DNA from: Roseivirga ehrenbergii
GTDB lineage: Bacteria > Bacteroidota > Bacteroidia > Cytophagales > Cyclobacteriaceae
Assembly: GCF_001593005.1 (NCBI RefSeq)
Contig: NZ_LQZQ01000001.1
Location: forward strand, 372,001-436,000
Direction of reading: 5' to 3'
Length of the DNA: 64,000 bases
The notes below the pieces were generated by a model, which was not told the origin of the DNA, did not search any database, and saw only the letters and a program-made list of their open reading frames with translations. Below are positions 24,777 through 34,815 of this stretch, in pieces (within the stretch, counting starts at the first letter, position 1; each line of letters starts with the position of its first letter). A program made the position numbers and the translations under genes.

Positions 24777-27218
24777 TTACTTACCTATGGTGTAAATTTT
24801 GTTAACGAAAAACGGAATACCAGAATTGGTTAATCCTTGCACATCAAACATAATCTGCTTTGCATCATCTGAATTATAAAATTCGATAGTGGCTTCTCCA
24901 TTTTCGTCTAGCTCAATCATGGTTTGCCAGTGTAATACAGCACGCTTATCGGGCTTGGCATCTTCTGGCTTTTGAACGTCATACTTAGGCACGTAGAATT
25001 CTCTAGGTTGGTCGTAGGTATAAGGCAACTCTACAGTTACAGTGCTACTGTTTTTTAGTTCTTCTGGGCTTAGCGATATACCATCGGCAGACTTTGTATA
25101 GAAAGCCATCACACCACCTTTTCCTGCATCTCCAAAAATTGCGGTAGCTGCCAGTCCTTTAAATAGAACTACTCTCGAAAAATTCACAGGAGATAAACCC
25201 GAAATTAAAGCTGCGTCCGTAGGAACATCGTCTAATAAAAAAAGCGCTGGGTAAGTAAAGCCTCCCGCACGGATCACCACGGCAGGTTCTCCCGTTGGCC
25301 CCATTCGTACCGTAACCCCTGGAAACTTGCCAACCAAAGCAGAAAAAATATTGGTATAGGCGCCCGTAGCAGACCATTCTGTAAAGTCAAAAGCCGCAGT
25401 TCCTCTGCCATAAGCCGTTTTTTCTTTCAGCTGTTTGTCTTCTCGCTCAACTTGTAATTTGTCGCCTTCTACCATTACCGTTCCTAAATCGGTAAATAAA
25501 GAGTCTGGATTGAAAGCCCTTTCAATCATATCTCGCTCTTTTTTGAACTGCAAGAAGTCTTCCTTCTCAAATTTCTCTTCTTCACTCAAAATTGACTTAA
25601 ACTCAGGTAACGGAGGATTCACGCTTTCCTTCAAAGTATCAACCTCAAAGCGGACGTTGTCTTTACCTTTAGAACTTTTTCCTTTCAGCAAAAGATTGTC
25701 CGTTTTGTAAACCATTAAGTTTTGAAAAGAAAAACGCCCATTTTTATCGGTTTCGGCTTCTAAAATAAGTGGAGGAAAAGAACGATTATTTACGAGGGTC
25801 ACCTTACCAGACGATTCTATTTTATTACTTGATTCTTTGTAGAGCGTACCTTCCAAAGAAACCCCCAACTCTACTGGAAAATCAAAGTCTGGATAATTAT
25901 CACTCATTAAGTCATCCCATACAAACCGACTCCACCCATGAGTCATCATTACCAAATCAAGGTGTTTTTTGGCTTCGGCATTTTCTGCATTGAAGTAGTA
26001 CATCGGATTGTCAACGTAGCCTTTCAGGTCGGAAGTCAATAATAATTCAGAATAGACGGTCTGTTCTGGACTGCCGTCAATTACTTTATCCATGTCCAGT
26101 ACACTCATCGACATCATCCCTGTGAAAGGATCTCCGTTCAAGTCGGTCAGTTTTATTTTGGTGGTTAGCTTCTCCCTTGGTTTGTAACTACTCTTATCTA
26201 AAGACAAGCTTGTTTCGATCGGACGATCAATAAAGACCAAGCGCTCAAGCAAAGGCCTATCATTCTCATTAAAAAGGGTAATATGGGAAATGCCCGCTGG
26301 TATTTCATCTGTGGAAATCACCCCTAAAGCCTCACCTTTTGAAAGGTCCACTTCGATGGTGTGTGACACCAAACCACGCGTATGTATTAGTGCTTTAAAT
26401 CTACCTTTTGACGGATTGCTTACGTTAGCTCTAAAAATTAGTCTCAACTGGTTTGGGCGAAGTATAGCTTCCATTCCATATCCTTCTTTTTTTAATTCAG
26501 GAAGACTATACACCTCGTCCTTTCCTGTTAATCTAACACTATAGGACTCGCCAGCCAACGGAAGCAGCGTAAACAAGCCCATTCCATCGTGCTGGGTACT
26601 AAAGCTGGTTACTTTCACTCCTCCACTATTATATACTTCTCCTTCAACATAAGCACCTTTACCTGATCTATTGATGGCTTTGAAGCCCACTTTTGTAGGA
26701 ATTCCACTTACTAAATGTCCTCCTTCAGGGAAAAATTGAAGATCAATTTCGCTACCAACAGCCGAAGCACCCTTCTCTAACTCGCTACCTGTGACTACTA
26801 CTATGGGTTTTTCAAAAAAGAAGCCTTGATCAAAATTGCGCATCCAGTTGGTGTAAGCGCGTAGTATATAGTTACCTTCTGCCAATTGCTGAGGAATATC
26901 AATTACCCCTTGACCGAATCCACCTTCAGAAAAAATTAGTTTTTCGGCCACCAAGCTGTCAGCCTTAGAATAGAGCTCAACATAAACATTAGCGCTAAAC
27001 GGAGAAGGTTCATGAAGGTAACCAGCCGTTACATACGACTGAAACCATATGGGTTCGCCCGGTGCATAATACTTTCTGTCGGTGTGGATGTAAACTTTTT
27101 CCTGAGGGTACTCCTTATTATAGAAGTTGAGTTTCTCTTGTATTGTAGTGTTTTTCTGACCGTAGACGGCATTAAATACCAAGGCAAGCAACAATACTAG
27201 AACTATTTTTTTGGTCAT
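24777..27218 (-). CDS. MG2/carboxypeptidase-like protein with TonB-plug domain (paralogue 2)
   Basis: 813 residues, signal peptide to about 20, MG2-like domain at about 35-130 (EKVYIHTDRKYYAPGEPIWFQSY), then several beta-sandwich modules, then a plug-like domain (about 610-720) with LFLLDDVPTD and AIFGDAGKGGVMAFYTK, the segment shared with SusC/RagA plugs. No beta-barrel follows, so the protein cannot be a transporter by itself; a C-terminal beta domain (DKRAVLHWQTMIELDENGEA) closes it. It lies 102 bases upstream of paralogue 1 on the same strand and is the more complete copy. Possibly an outer-membrane-associated partner of a TonB system; function unknown. Confidence 0.78.
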   Translation of the reverse strand: MTKKIVLVLLLALVFNAVYGQKNTTIQEKLNFYNKEYPQEKVYIHTDRKYYAPGEPIWFQSYVTAGYLHEPSPFSANVYVELYSKADSLVAEKLIFSEGGFGQGVIDIPQQLAEGNYILRAYTNWMRNFDQGFFFEKPIVVVTGSELEKGASAVGSEIDLQFFPEGGHLVSGIPTKVGFKAINRSGKGAYVEGEVYNSGGVKVTSFSTQHDGMGLFTLLPLAGESYSVRLTGKDEVYSLPELKKEGYGMEAILRPNQLRLIFRANVSNPSKGRFKALIHTRGLVSHTIEVDLSKGEALGVISTDEIPAGISHITLFNENDRPLLERLVFIDRPIETSLSLDKSSYKPREKLTTKIKLTDLNGDPFTGMMSMSVLDMDKVIDGSPEQTVYSELLLTSDLKGYVDNPMYYFNAENAEAKKHLDLVMMTHGWSRFVWDDLMSDNYPDFDFPVELGVSLEGTLYKESSNKIESSGKVTLVNNRSFPPLILEAETDKNGRFSFQNLMVYKTDNLLLKGKSSKGKDNVRFEVDTLKESVNPPLPEFKSILSEEEKFEKEDFLQFKKERDMIERAFNPDSLFTDLGTVMVEGDKLQVEREDKQLKEKTAYGRGTAAFDFTEWSATGAYTNIFSALVGKFPGVTVRMGPTGEPAVVIRAGGFTYPALFLLDDVPTDAALISGLSPVNFSRVVLFKGLAATAIFGDAGKGGVMAFYTKSADGISLSPEELKNSSTVTVELPYTYDQPREFYVPKYDVQKPEDAKPDKRAVLHWQTMIELDENGEATIEFYNSDDAKQIMFDVQGLTNSGIPFFVNKIYTIGK

Positions 27219-27282
27219 GAAATCAGCGTAAATACATGGGAATTAACAAGATAATTTATAGACGGCTTGAAAACCAAAAGGT

Positions 27283-28323
27283 TTATAACTTATTGGCCAA
27301 TTGACCACATGCCGCATCTATATCTTTCCCTCGGCTTCTGCGCACATTTACAATAATGCCCTTGTCGCCTAAAATCCTTTCATACATATCGATTTTTTCG
27401 GGGTCGGCCTGCTGAAACATGCCATCGTCAATTGGGTTGTATTCAATCAAATTAACTTTTGAAGCAACACGACCACAGTATTTGGCTAAAGCATGCGCGT
27501 GTCTTTCATCATCGTTAATGCCCTTCCAAACCACATATTCAAAAGTGATTTTCCGATTCGTTTTCTGATACCAATAGTTTAACGATTCAGCTAACTCGTT
27601 CAAATCACTTTTTTCGTTGATTGGCATCACCTTCGAGCGCGTTTCGTCAATAGCAGAATGCAGTGAAACAGCCAAATTGAACTTCATATCCTCATCGGCC
27701 ATGCGCATAATCATTTTGGGAATTCCCACGGTAGAAAGCGTTATTCTTTTTGGCGACATTCCTAAACCTTCTGGCGAAGTGATTTTCCGAATGGACTCCA
27801 TTACGTTTTGATAATTGAGCAACGGTTCGCCCATTCCCATATACACAATATTGGTCAGCGAGCGACCAAAGTAAAGTTTTCCTTCTTCTTTAATGGCCAC
27901 TACCTGATCGTAGATTTCATCAGGATTTAGATTACGCATACGCTTAAGGCGGGCTGTGGCGCAAAAATGACAATCTAAACTACAACCCACTTGTGATGAA
28001 ATACAGGCAGTAATACGAGTGTCAGTAGGGATCAATACCGATTCCACCGTCATACCATCATGCAGGCGTACAGCATTTTTTATAGTGCCGTCCGAACTGC
28101 GCTGCATCTCATCCACCTTAATATGGTTGATGCTGAACTTTTCTTTAAGAAGTTCGCGGGTAGAAAGCGAAATATTGGTCATTTGGTCAAAATCCTTTGC
28201 CGATTTTTTCCAAAGCCATTCATACACCTGTTTTGCTCTAAAAGCCTTGTCTCCAATGCTCACAAAAAACTCCTGAATTTCTTCGAGCGAGAGTTGTCTA
28301 ATGTCGCGTTTTGCCTCAACCAT
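27283..28323 (-). CDS. rlmN: 23S rRNA (adenine2503-C2)-methyltransferase, radical SAM
   Basis: 346 residues. The radical SAM cluster CxxxCxxC is at 114-121 (CSLDCHFC), and the methyl-carrying C-terminal Cys339 (DAACGQL) is present; GMGEPLLNYQNV is the SAM-binding GGEP-like motif. RlmN methylates A2503 of 23S rRNA and A37 of some tRNAs. Length matches the family. Confidence 0.95.
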   Translation of the reverse strand: MVEAKRDIRQLSLEEIQEFFVSIGDKAFRAKQVYEWLWKKSAKDFDQMTNISLSTRELLKEKFSINHIKVDEMQRSSDGTIKNAVRLHDGMTVESVLIPTDTRITACISSQVGCSLDCHFCATARLKRMRNLNPDEIYDQVVAIKEEGKLYFGRSLTNIVYMGMGEPLLNYQNVMESIRKITSPEGLGMSPKRITLSTVGIPKMIMRMADEDMKFNLAVSLHSAIDETRSKVMPINEKSDLNELAESLNYWYQKTNRKITFEYVVWKGINDDERHAHALAKYCGRVASKVNLIEYNPIDDGMFQQADPEKIDMYERILGDKGIIVNVRRSRGKDIDAACGQLANKL

Positions 28324-28340
28324 TTTGCAAAGGTAACGAT

Positions 28341-28763
28341 CTAAGCTTGAATCTTTGAAAGGAATGGTGAAGGGATATTCACCACTTTATTTTCTTTGTA
28401 ATCGAACATGGCAATTCCTGTTTTGGCTCGAGCAATTTCCTTGGTGCCACAGCTCAGTCGATACACCAATTCAAAGCTTTTCCTGCTAATCTCAGCGACC
28501 GCTATTTCAACTTTAATATTATCCCCATGAAAGGCTTCTCCCTTGTAGGCAATGGCTACATCTGCCTGAATGGTGCCGCAGCCATCAATCGAAAGTTCGT
28601 CTTTATAACCAAGCGAATTAAAGAAACGGTAACGTGACTCATGTATCATACTCAGCACACTATCGTTACCCAAATGCCCTCCATAATTAATATCTGAAAT
28701 CCGAACTTTGATTTCAGTTTCGTACATAAAAACATCAGGTAACTCTATCTTCACTCTTGGCAT
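28341..28763 (-). CDS. Acyl-CoA thioesterase (4HBT hotdog fold)
   Basis: 140 residues from the ATG at 28763; the frame extends 25 residues further upstream but that part shows no family similarity. RISDINYGGHLGND carries the catalytic Asp and the HxGN pattern of 4-hydroxybenzoyl-CoA-type thioesterases, and the remaining strands fit a single hotdog domain. It ends 17 bases before the rlmN start, so both may share a transcript. Substrate unknown. Confidence 0.8.
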   Translation of the reverse strand: MPRVKIELPDVFMYETEIKVRISDINYGGHLGNDSVLSMIHESRYRFFNSLGYKDELSIDGCGTIQADVAIAYKGEAFHGDNIKVEIAVAEISRKSFELVYRLSCGTKEIARAKTGIAMFDYKENKVVNIPSPFLSKIQA

Positions 28764-28927
28764 ATTTCTAAAGGAATTTTGTGTAAATCTAAGACATAAT
28801 GTCCGAATAAAAGCAGTAAAGCCATATTTTTCGGCCAAATTTTCCGAACATCAACAATGGTTTATAGTTTGTAATGGTAGTGATGTCAGCCCTAAAAACT
28901 GACTGTATTGAAAGGAAAACAACAATC

Positions 28928-31549
28928 ATGGATTTTAAAAAATATACCATCAAATCGCAGGAGGCCATTCAAAAGGCGGCCGAGCTTGCCGCTGGAAATC
29001 AGCAACAAGCCATTGAGCCAGGGCACCTTTTAAAGGCGATCCTTTTATCAGATGAGAATGTGCTTTCTTTCCTGATAAAAAAACTTAGTGTTAACAAGGT
29101 ACAGTTTGAAACAAAACTGGAAGATATAGTAAACGGATACCCAAAAGTAAGCGGCAGCAGTTCGCAACCTTACTTATCCAACGATGCCCATTCGGCCCTT
29201 ACAAAGGCATTGGAATTCTTAAAGGATTTCAAAGATGAATATGTCGCCATTGAGCATATCGTTCTTGGCCTTTTAGCAGGAAAAGACAAAGTAGCTTCTT
29301 TGATGAAGGAAGTTGGCTTTGGAAAGAAAGAGCTCATTGCCGCTATTAAAGAATTACGTGGTGGAAACAGTGTAACCGATGCCAACGCGGAGTCCAAGTA
29401 TCAGTCGTTGAGCAAGTATTCAAAAAATTTGAATGAGCTCGCTAGCCAAGGTAAAATTGACCCCGTAATTGGACGCGATGAAGAAATTAGAAGGGTGCTT
29501 CAAATTCTTTCAAGAAGAACAAAGAACAACCCTATTCTTTTGGGTGAACCAGGTGTAGGTAAAACGGCCATTGTAGAAGGTATGGCACAACGAATCATCG
29601 ATGGTGATGTACCTGAAAACCTAAAATCGAAAACCATTATATCATTGGATATGGGGCTTTTGGTGGCAGGTGCCAAATACAAAGGCGAATTTGAAGAGCG
29701 CTTGAAAGCGGTAATTAAAGAGGTGCAAGACGCTGCCGGAGAAATCATTCTCTTCATTGATGAGATTCATACCTTAATTGGAGCAGGTGGCGGAGGCGAG
29801 GGCGCAATGGATGCGGCCAACCTTCTAAAACCTGCCTTAGCGCGTGGGGAATTACATGCCATTGGAGCTACCACACTTAAGGAATACCAGAAGTATATCG
29901 AAAAAGATAAGGCTTTGGAAAGAAGGTTCCAGGCTGTTGTAGTCGATGAGCCCGATCGTGATGATGCCATTTCAATTCTGAGAGGAATTAAGGAGAAGTA
30001 TGAGGTTCACCACGGAGTGAGGATTAAAGATGATGCGGTAATTGCTGCAGTCGAGCTTTCGAGCCGATATATTTCCGATCGTTTCTTGCCGGATAAGGCG
30101 ATTGACTTAATGGATGAAGCGGCCGCCAAAATGCGTATTGAAATGGACTCTCTTCCTCAGGAGCTGGATGAGATGAACCGTAAGATAATGCAATTAGAAA
30201 TTGAGCGAGAAGCCATCCGTAGGGAAAAGAATAAAGACAAGGAATCGGTACTTTCGAAAGAGATTGCCGAGATTTCCGAGAAGCGCGATGGGCTTAAAGC
30301 GAAGTGGGAAAACGAGAAATCGGTGATCACCAGTATTCGCGAAGCCAAAGAAAACATTGACCGCTATAAATCTGAAGCTGAAAAAGCTGAAAGAGAAGGC
30401 GATTTCGGTAAAGTAGCGGAAATACGTTACGGTAAAATCGTAGAAGCGGAAAGAAAACTGGAAGAGCAAAAAGCATTAATGCGAGAGATGCAAGGAGAAA
30501 AAACCTTGCTGAAGGAAGAAGTGGACGCGGAAGACATTGCGGAAGTAGTAGCAAAATGGACTGGAATTCCCCTCTCTAAAATGCTTCAATCCGACCGTGA
30601 AAAACTTCTTCACCTAGAGGAAGAATTGGGCAAACGCGTAGCGGGACAAAAAGAAGCAATTACAGCTTTATCGGATGCGGTTCGAAGAAGCAGAGCAGGC
30701 TTGCAAGACCCGAAACGTCCGATTGGTTCTTTCATTTTCTTAGGAACGACTGGGGTAGGAAAAACCGAATTGGCAAAAGCCTTGGCAGAATACCTCTTCA
30801 ATGACGAAAACAACATGGTGCGTATCGATATGTCAGAATATCAAGAACGTCATGCAGTGAGTAGATTAATTGGAGCACCTCCGGGCTATGTAGGTTACGA
30901 TGAAGGTGGCCAATTGACAGAAGCGGTGCGTAGAAAACCTTATTCAGTGATTTTATTGGATGAGATTGAAAAGGCACACCCAGACGCTTTCAACATTCTT
31001 TTGCAGGTTTTAGATGATGGTCGTTTAACAGATAATAAAGGTCGTGTGGCCAACTTTAAGAACACGATCATCATTATGACTACGAACATTGGCTCGACCA
31101 TAATTCAAGACAACTTCGCAACGATTAACGAAGAAAACGTGTTGGATGTGATTGATGAAACGAAAATGGAGGTGATGGATCAGCTGAAGAAATCAGTGAG
31201 GCCAGAGTTCTTAAACAGGATTGACGAAACGATCATGTTTATGCCACTCAATCGCGATAACATCAGGCAAATTGTTAGAATTCAGTTTGGCTTAATTCAG
31301 AACCAATTGAGTGAAAACGGAATTGAGATTGAGGCGACTGATGAAGTGCTTGATTACCTTGGAGAGTTAGGCTGGGATCCGCAGTACGGTGCCCGTCCGC
31401 TTAAAAGAGTGATTCAGCGCAAAGTGTTGAACGAACTTTCTAAGCAGATTTTATCTGGTAGAGTGGATAAAGATTCCGTTGTAAGTATTGAGCTTACTCC
31501 AGACAAGGAAATCGAATTTGTGAATATTGAAAAAGTAGAAGAGTTGTAG
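28928..31549 (+). CDS. clpB: ATP-dependent protein disaggregase ClpB
   Basis: 873 residues from ATG 28928 (an in-frame extension to 28874 is not supported). The Clp N domain (about 1-145) precedes two AAA+ rings: NBD1 with Walker A GEPGVGKT (about 207-214) and Walker [10 protein letters not shown], and NBD2 with GTTGVGKT and [11 protein letters not shown]. The coiled-coil middle domain (about 410-530, Glu/Lys-rich) distinguishes ClpB from ClpA/C. With DnaK it dissolves aggregates after heat stress. I saw no CIRCE element upstream. A terminator follows. Confidence 0.96.
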   Translation: MDFKKYTIKSQEAIQKAAELAAGNQQQAIEPGHLLKAILLSDENVLSFLIKKLSVNKVQFETKLEDIVNGYPKVSGSSSQPYLSNDAHSALTKALEFLKDFKDEYVAIEHIVLGLLAGKDKVASLMKEVGFGKKELIAAIKELRGGNSVTDANAESKYQSLSKYSKNLNELASQGKIDPVIGRDEEIRRVLQILSRRTKNNPILLGEPGVGKTAIVEGMAQRIIDGDVPENLKSKTIISLDMGLLVAGAKYKGEFEERLKAVIKEVQDAAGEIILFIDEIHTLIGAGGGGEGAMDAANLLKPALARGELHAIGATTLKEYQKYIEKDKALERRFQAVVVDEPDRDDAISILRGIKEKYEVHHGVRIKDDAVIAAVELSSRYISDRFLPDKAIDLMDEAAAKMRIEMDSLPQELDEMNRKIMQLEIEREAIRREKNKDKESVLSKEIAEISEKRDGLKAKWENEKSVITSIREAKENIDRYKSEAEKAEREGDFGKVAEIRYGKIVEAERKLEEQKALMREMQGEKTLLKEEVDAEDIAEVVAKWTGIPLSKMLQSDREKLLHLEEELGKRVAGQKEAITALSDAVRRSRAGLQDPKRPIGSFIFLGTTGVGKTELAKALAEYLFNDENNMVRIDMSEYQERHAVSRLIGAPPGYVGYDEGGQLTEAVRRKPYSVILLDEIEKAHPDAFNILLQVLDDGRLTDNKGRVANFKNTIIIMTTNIGSTIIQDNFATINEENVLDVIDETKMEVMDQLKKSVRPEFLNRIDETIMFMPLNRDNIRQIVRIQFGLIQNQLSENGIEIEATDEVLDYLGELGWDPQYGARPLKRVIQRKVLNELSKQILSGRVDKDSVVSIELTPDKEIEFVNIEKVEEL

Positions 31550-31581
31550 ATTTTCAAACCTACAGCGACATAAAAATTGAG

Positions 31582-31613
31582 AGAAGACGTCCTATTCAGG
31601 CGTCTTCTTTTTA
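31582..31613 (+). terminator. Rho-independent terminator after clpB
   Basis: An 8-bp stem AGAAGACG (31582-31589)/CGTCTTCT (31601-31608) with an 11-base loop, followed by TTTTA. Confidence 0.75.
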
Positions 31614-31623
31614 CTTTAGGGGC

Positions 31624-32526
31624 ATGTTGATCCCTCCATTATTAAGTCAAGGCGATATTATTGCCATCGTAGCTCCTGCCAAGAAAATTCAGTCTGATTT
31701 GACTTTTGCAATGAACACCTTAACCGAATGGGGCTTAACACCCGTTTTGGGTGAGCACGTATTAGCGACAGACCATTATTTTGCAGGAACAGACAGCCAA
31801 AGACTTCAGGATCTACAGGAAGCATTAGACAATCCCGAAATCAAAGCCATTCTCATTGCCCGTGGCGGCTATGGCACCACAAGAATTTTGGAGCAAATCA
31901 ATTGGACCAAGTTCCTCGAAAGCCCAAAATGGATTTCCGGTTTTAGCGACATTACATCACTCATTACCGAACTCAACAATCGTTCAGTGGCCTGCATTCA
32001 TGGCCCAATGGCGGTTACACTCGATTGGGATGAATTGACTACAGAAAGCTTAAAATCTATGCTTTTTGAAGGAAAGGTAAATTACAACATCCCTCCTCAC
32101 CCCTTAAACCAACTCGGTCAAGCCAATGCCGAACTTATTGGGGGAAATTTATCCATCGTTTGCAATTCTATAGGCACTTCTTCAGAAATCCAGACCAAAG
32201 GCAAAACCCTCTTTTTGGAAGAAGTAGGGGAATATATTTATCATTTAGACCGAATGCTGGTACAGTTAAAAAGAGCTAGAAAGCTTGATGATTTGGCAGG
32301 CGTAATCATTGGAGATTTTTCTTCAATGAAAGACCACAAGGATAGTTTTGGCGCAGAAGCCTTGGAGGTTGTTGTTCGCAACTTGGCTGGCTTGAATATT
32401 CCAATCACTTATGGTTTTCCGCTTGGGCATGAAAAAAGAAACTTGCCTGTTTATTGTGGAGTTCCTGCAGCTTTCGATGTTAGTGAGACAGGCGTGAGCC
32501 TAAACTTCGATATGACAAATTTGTAG
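31624..32526 (+). CDS. LD-carboxypeptidase (peptidase S66 family)
   Basis: 300 residues. The S66 fold is marked by VAPAKK near the N terminus, ARGGYGTTRIL (79-89), the nucleophile elbow GFSD (Ser108), a Glu at about 200 (LFLEEVGE) and His269 (GFPLGH), giving the full Ser-Glu-His triad. These cytoplasmic enzymes release the terminal D-Ala from tetrapeptides during cell-wall recycling. It begins 74 bases after clpB beyond a terminator, so it probably has its own promoter. A 33-base palindrome follows. Confidence 0.88.
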   Translation: MLIPPLLSQGDIIAIVAPAKKIQSDLTFAMNTLTEWGLTPVLGEHVLATDHYFAGTDSQRLQDLQEALDNPEIKAILIARGGYGTTRILEQINWTKFLESPKWISGFSDITSLITELNNRSVACIHGPMAVTLDWDELTTESLKSMLFEGKVNYNIPPHPLNQLGQANAELIGGNLSIVCNSIGTSSEIQTKGKTLFLEEVGEYIYHLDRMLVQLKRARKLDDLAGVIIGDFSSMKDHKDSFGAEALEVVVRNLAGLNIPITYGFPLGHEKRNLPVYCGVPAAFDVSETGVSLNFDMTNL

Positions 32527-32541
32527 GCTTTTAGTAGAATT

Positions 32542-32574
32542 AACTTTCCAAAAGTTTGAAACTTTTGGAAAGTT
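32542..32574. repeat. 33-base palindromic intergenic element
   Basis: A perfect inverted repeat of 16-base arms (AACTTTCCAAAAGTTT, 32542-32557, and its complement, 32559-32574) around one central base. It lies between two convergent genes and would form a long hairpin in either transcript. It could serve as a bidirectional terminator although it lacks a strong T-run. Similar CTTTCC/GGAAAG palindromes are common between Bacteroidota genes (from memory). Confidence 0.7.
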
Positions 32575-32589
32575 GGAGGTTTGCCACTA

Positions 32590-33774
32590 CTAAATATTCG
32601 GTATAAAAATTCCCGCCAGTAGCCCAGCCAAAATGATAAATGGGGGTGGTATTTTGGTGTAAGTGAGCATTAAGAAAGTACCGATAATCACACTTACATT
32701 CAGTACATTGTTTTCGATAGGCTGAAAAAGAACGAAAGCGGCAGCTGCCACCATGCCCGCACTGGCCGCGTTAATTCCTTCCAATGAAGCCCTCACAACA
32801 CGATAGCGTTTTAGGTCATCCCAAAAGCGAATAACAAAGAAAATCAAGAAAGTACCGGGCAGAAAAATACCGCATGCTGCTACAAAACCACCCAAGATTT
32901 GTGCACCCAAGCCCATCTCACGAACAGACAAAGCACCCACAAATGAGCTTACTGAAAACACTGGACCAGGAACAGCTTGTACCATCGCAAAACCAGAAAG
33001 GAACTCTTCCGAGGTAAGGAACCCCTTAAACTCTACAAACTCTGTGTGTAAGAAGGGAATCAACACTTGTCCTCCACCAAAAATCAAACTTCCGTTTCGA
33101 TAAAAATTCTCAAAAAGCAATACAAACCTATCTTGCGTAACAGCACCTAATCCAGCAGCCGTTAAAAGCACCAGGCCCCAAAGGGTGAAGTTTCCCCATT
33201 TGATTTTTATCTTTTGCTTCTCTTCGGGAATCTGTTTTTTGTATTTGAATGCTGTAAGTGTACCAGCAAAAATCAGCACCAGAGGCAAGGCAATCGGTTT
33301 AGAAATAAAGTAGGTAACAATGGCCGAAAGCGCCATCAATCCACCCGCAGTTCTGGTAGTAACTACTTTTGATGCAATGATATAGGCGCCATAGCTTACA
33401 AAACCCACAGCCATAGGCTGAATAAATCGGGTAAATTCTAAGCTGAGATTTTTGGTTTGGTAAGAGTCTACCAAAATAGCCGCAGTTGTCATTACCGCTA
33501 CCGCGGGTAACATCCAAACCAACAGAGTAAGGTAGGCTAGATTTGCTCCACCAATTCTAAAACCAATGGCAGTTATGGTTTGGGTAGACGTTGGACCAGG
33601 TAAAATCTGGCAAAGCGCATTCAATTCTATTAACTCTTCCTCGGTAAGGTAGCCTCTTTTCTTCACCATGATTTTAATGAGCATGGCAAAATGAGCTTGG
33701 GCACCACCAAAGGCACTTACCGCCATGAGTAAAACATCACGTAGAAAAATGTAGTATCGAATACGCTTAATCAA
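32590..33774 (-). CDS. chrA: Chromate transporter ChrA-family protein
   Basis: 394 residues in two homologous halves, the CHR-domain duplication. Each half has FGG (AVSAFGGAQAHF; RNGSLIFGGGQVLIP) and a PGP motif (QILPGPTSTQ; VQAVPGPVFS). About ten to twelve membrane segments. ChrA family members export chromate in proton-driven antiport, but many chromosomal homologues have unproven substrates. It starts 13 bases after the oxygenase stop on the same strand. Confidence 0.88.
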   Translation of the reverse strand: MIKRIRYYIFLRDVLLMAVSAFGGAQAHFAMLIKIMVKKRGYLTEEELIELNALCQILPGPTSTQTITAIGFRIGGANLAYLTLLVWMLPAVAVMTTAAILVDSYQTKNLSLEFTRFIQPMAVGFVSYGAYIIASKVVTTRTAGGLMALSAIVTYFISKPIALPLVLIFAGTLTAFKYKKQIPEEKQKIKIKWGNFTLWGLVLLTAAGLGAVTQDRFVLLFENFYRNGSLIFGGGQVLIPFLHTEFVEFKGFLTSEEFLSGFAMVQAVPGPVFSVSSFVGALSVREMGLGAQILGGFVAACGIFLPGTFLIFFVIRFWDDLKRYRVVRASLEGINAASAGMVAAAAFVLFQPIENNVLNVSVIIGTFLMLTYTKIPPPFIILAGLLAGIFIPNI

Positions 33775-33787
33775 AGCTGGATGTGCT

Positions 33788-34762
33788 TTACTTCTTTTTC
33801 AAGCCTAACTCAATAAGCCTTTCGTTCAGAAACTCGCCAGCCGTAATGTCGTCATACAACTTTGGATGATCCGCATCAATACAGCTTTCTAGGCAAGTCA
33901 AATCCATGTCGGAACGCGGATGCATAAAGAAAGGAATTGAAAAACGTGAATTCTTCATTAGCTCTCTTGGCGGATTTACCACCCTATGGATTGTTGATTT
34001 CAGCTTATTGTTGGTATGACGAGAAAGCATATCACCCACATTTACCACTAATTGCTCTGGCAAGGCAGTGATCGGAATCCATTTGCCGTCATTTCTCAAC
34101 ACTTGAAGACCATCGGCACTGGCTCCCATTAGAAGCGTAATCAGGTTAATGTCGCCATGCTCAGCCGCACGAACCGCATCATCAGGCACTTCATCTGGGT
34201 TTTCTATTGGGAAGTAATGAATAGGACGCAAAATGCTATTTCCATTCTTTACTTTATCATCAAAATAATGCTCAGGCAAACCTAAATAAAGCGCAATGGC
34301 TTGTAACATTTTTATACCTGCCGCCTCAATGGTCTTATATACTTCTAGCGCAATCTCCTCCATTTCTGGAAGTTCTTCTGGCCAAATATTATCTGGGTAT
34401 TCATTTTTTATCGGATCGCCATCGGTTACTTCTTGGCCAACATGGTAAAACTCTTTCAAATCACCAGTTTTACGACCTTTGGCGTGTTCTTTACCCTTGC
34501 CTATATAGCCACGCTGCCCTGCCAATTCTGGTACTTCGTATTTTTGCTTAATGTTGTCGGGCAACATAAAGAACTTCTGAATAATGGCGTAAAGCTTTTG
34601 CGTTTGGGCATCGGAAAGTCCGTGATTTTTGATGGCAACAAACCCAATATTATTATAAGCTTGGCCTAGTGCATCTACAAATGCTTGTTTTTTGGCTGGG
34701 TCACCCGAAGTGAAATCGGCTAAATCTAGTGAGGGAACCTCATCGTATAATTTTTCGCTCAT
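33788..34762 (-). CDS. Isopenicillin-N-synthase-like 2OG-Fe(II) oxygenase
   Basis: 324 residues. The N-terminal DIOX_N domain (about 8-130, GFVAIKNHGLSD) precedes the catalytic jelly roll with the iron ligands HGD (about 207-209) and His in STIHRVVNP (about 262), and the RFS pair (about 275) that binds the 2-oxoglutarate carboxylate. This is the isopenicillin-N-synthase-like group with plant-type oxygenases; most bacterial members are uncharacterised. It precedes chrA on the same strand. Substrate unknown. Confidence 0.87.
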   Translation of the reverse strand: MSEKLYDEVPSLDLADFTSGDPAKKQAFVDALGQAYNNIGFVAIKNHGLSDAQTQKLYAIIQKFFMLPDNIKQKYEVPELAGQRGYIGKGKEHAKGRKTGDLKEFYHVGQEVTDGDPIKNEYPDNIWPEELPEMEEIALEVYKTIEAAGIKMLQAIALYLGLPEHYFDDKVKNGNSILRPIHYFPIENPDEVPDDAVRAAEHGDINLITLLMGASADGLQVLRNDGKWIPITALPEQLVVNVGDMLSRHTNNKLKSTIHRVVNPPRELMKNSRFSIPFFMHPRSDMDLTCLESCIDADHPKLYDDITAGEFLNERLIELGLKKK

Positions 34763-34815
34763 GGCTCAAATGGTTAAAAACAGTCTAATTTATTAAATAT
34801 TCGTTATAGAGTTCA

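Noticed and set aside
25159-25377. Cys/Gly-rich frame within paralogue 2 of the MG2 pair
   Set aside because: Same-strand, other-frame shadow of the plug-coding region.
28874-28927. N-terminal extension of ClpB
   Set aside because: The Clp N domain starts at [13 protein letters not shown]; the extra 18 residues are not conserved.
30157-30554. Minus-strand frames inside clpB
   Set aside because: They are Ser/Phe-rich antisense shadows of the coiled-coil region, without start signals.
31856-32038. 60-residue alternative frame in the LD-carboxypeptidase
   Set aside because: Overlaps the catalytic core in another frame and resembles nothing.
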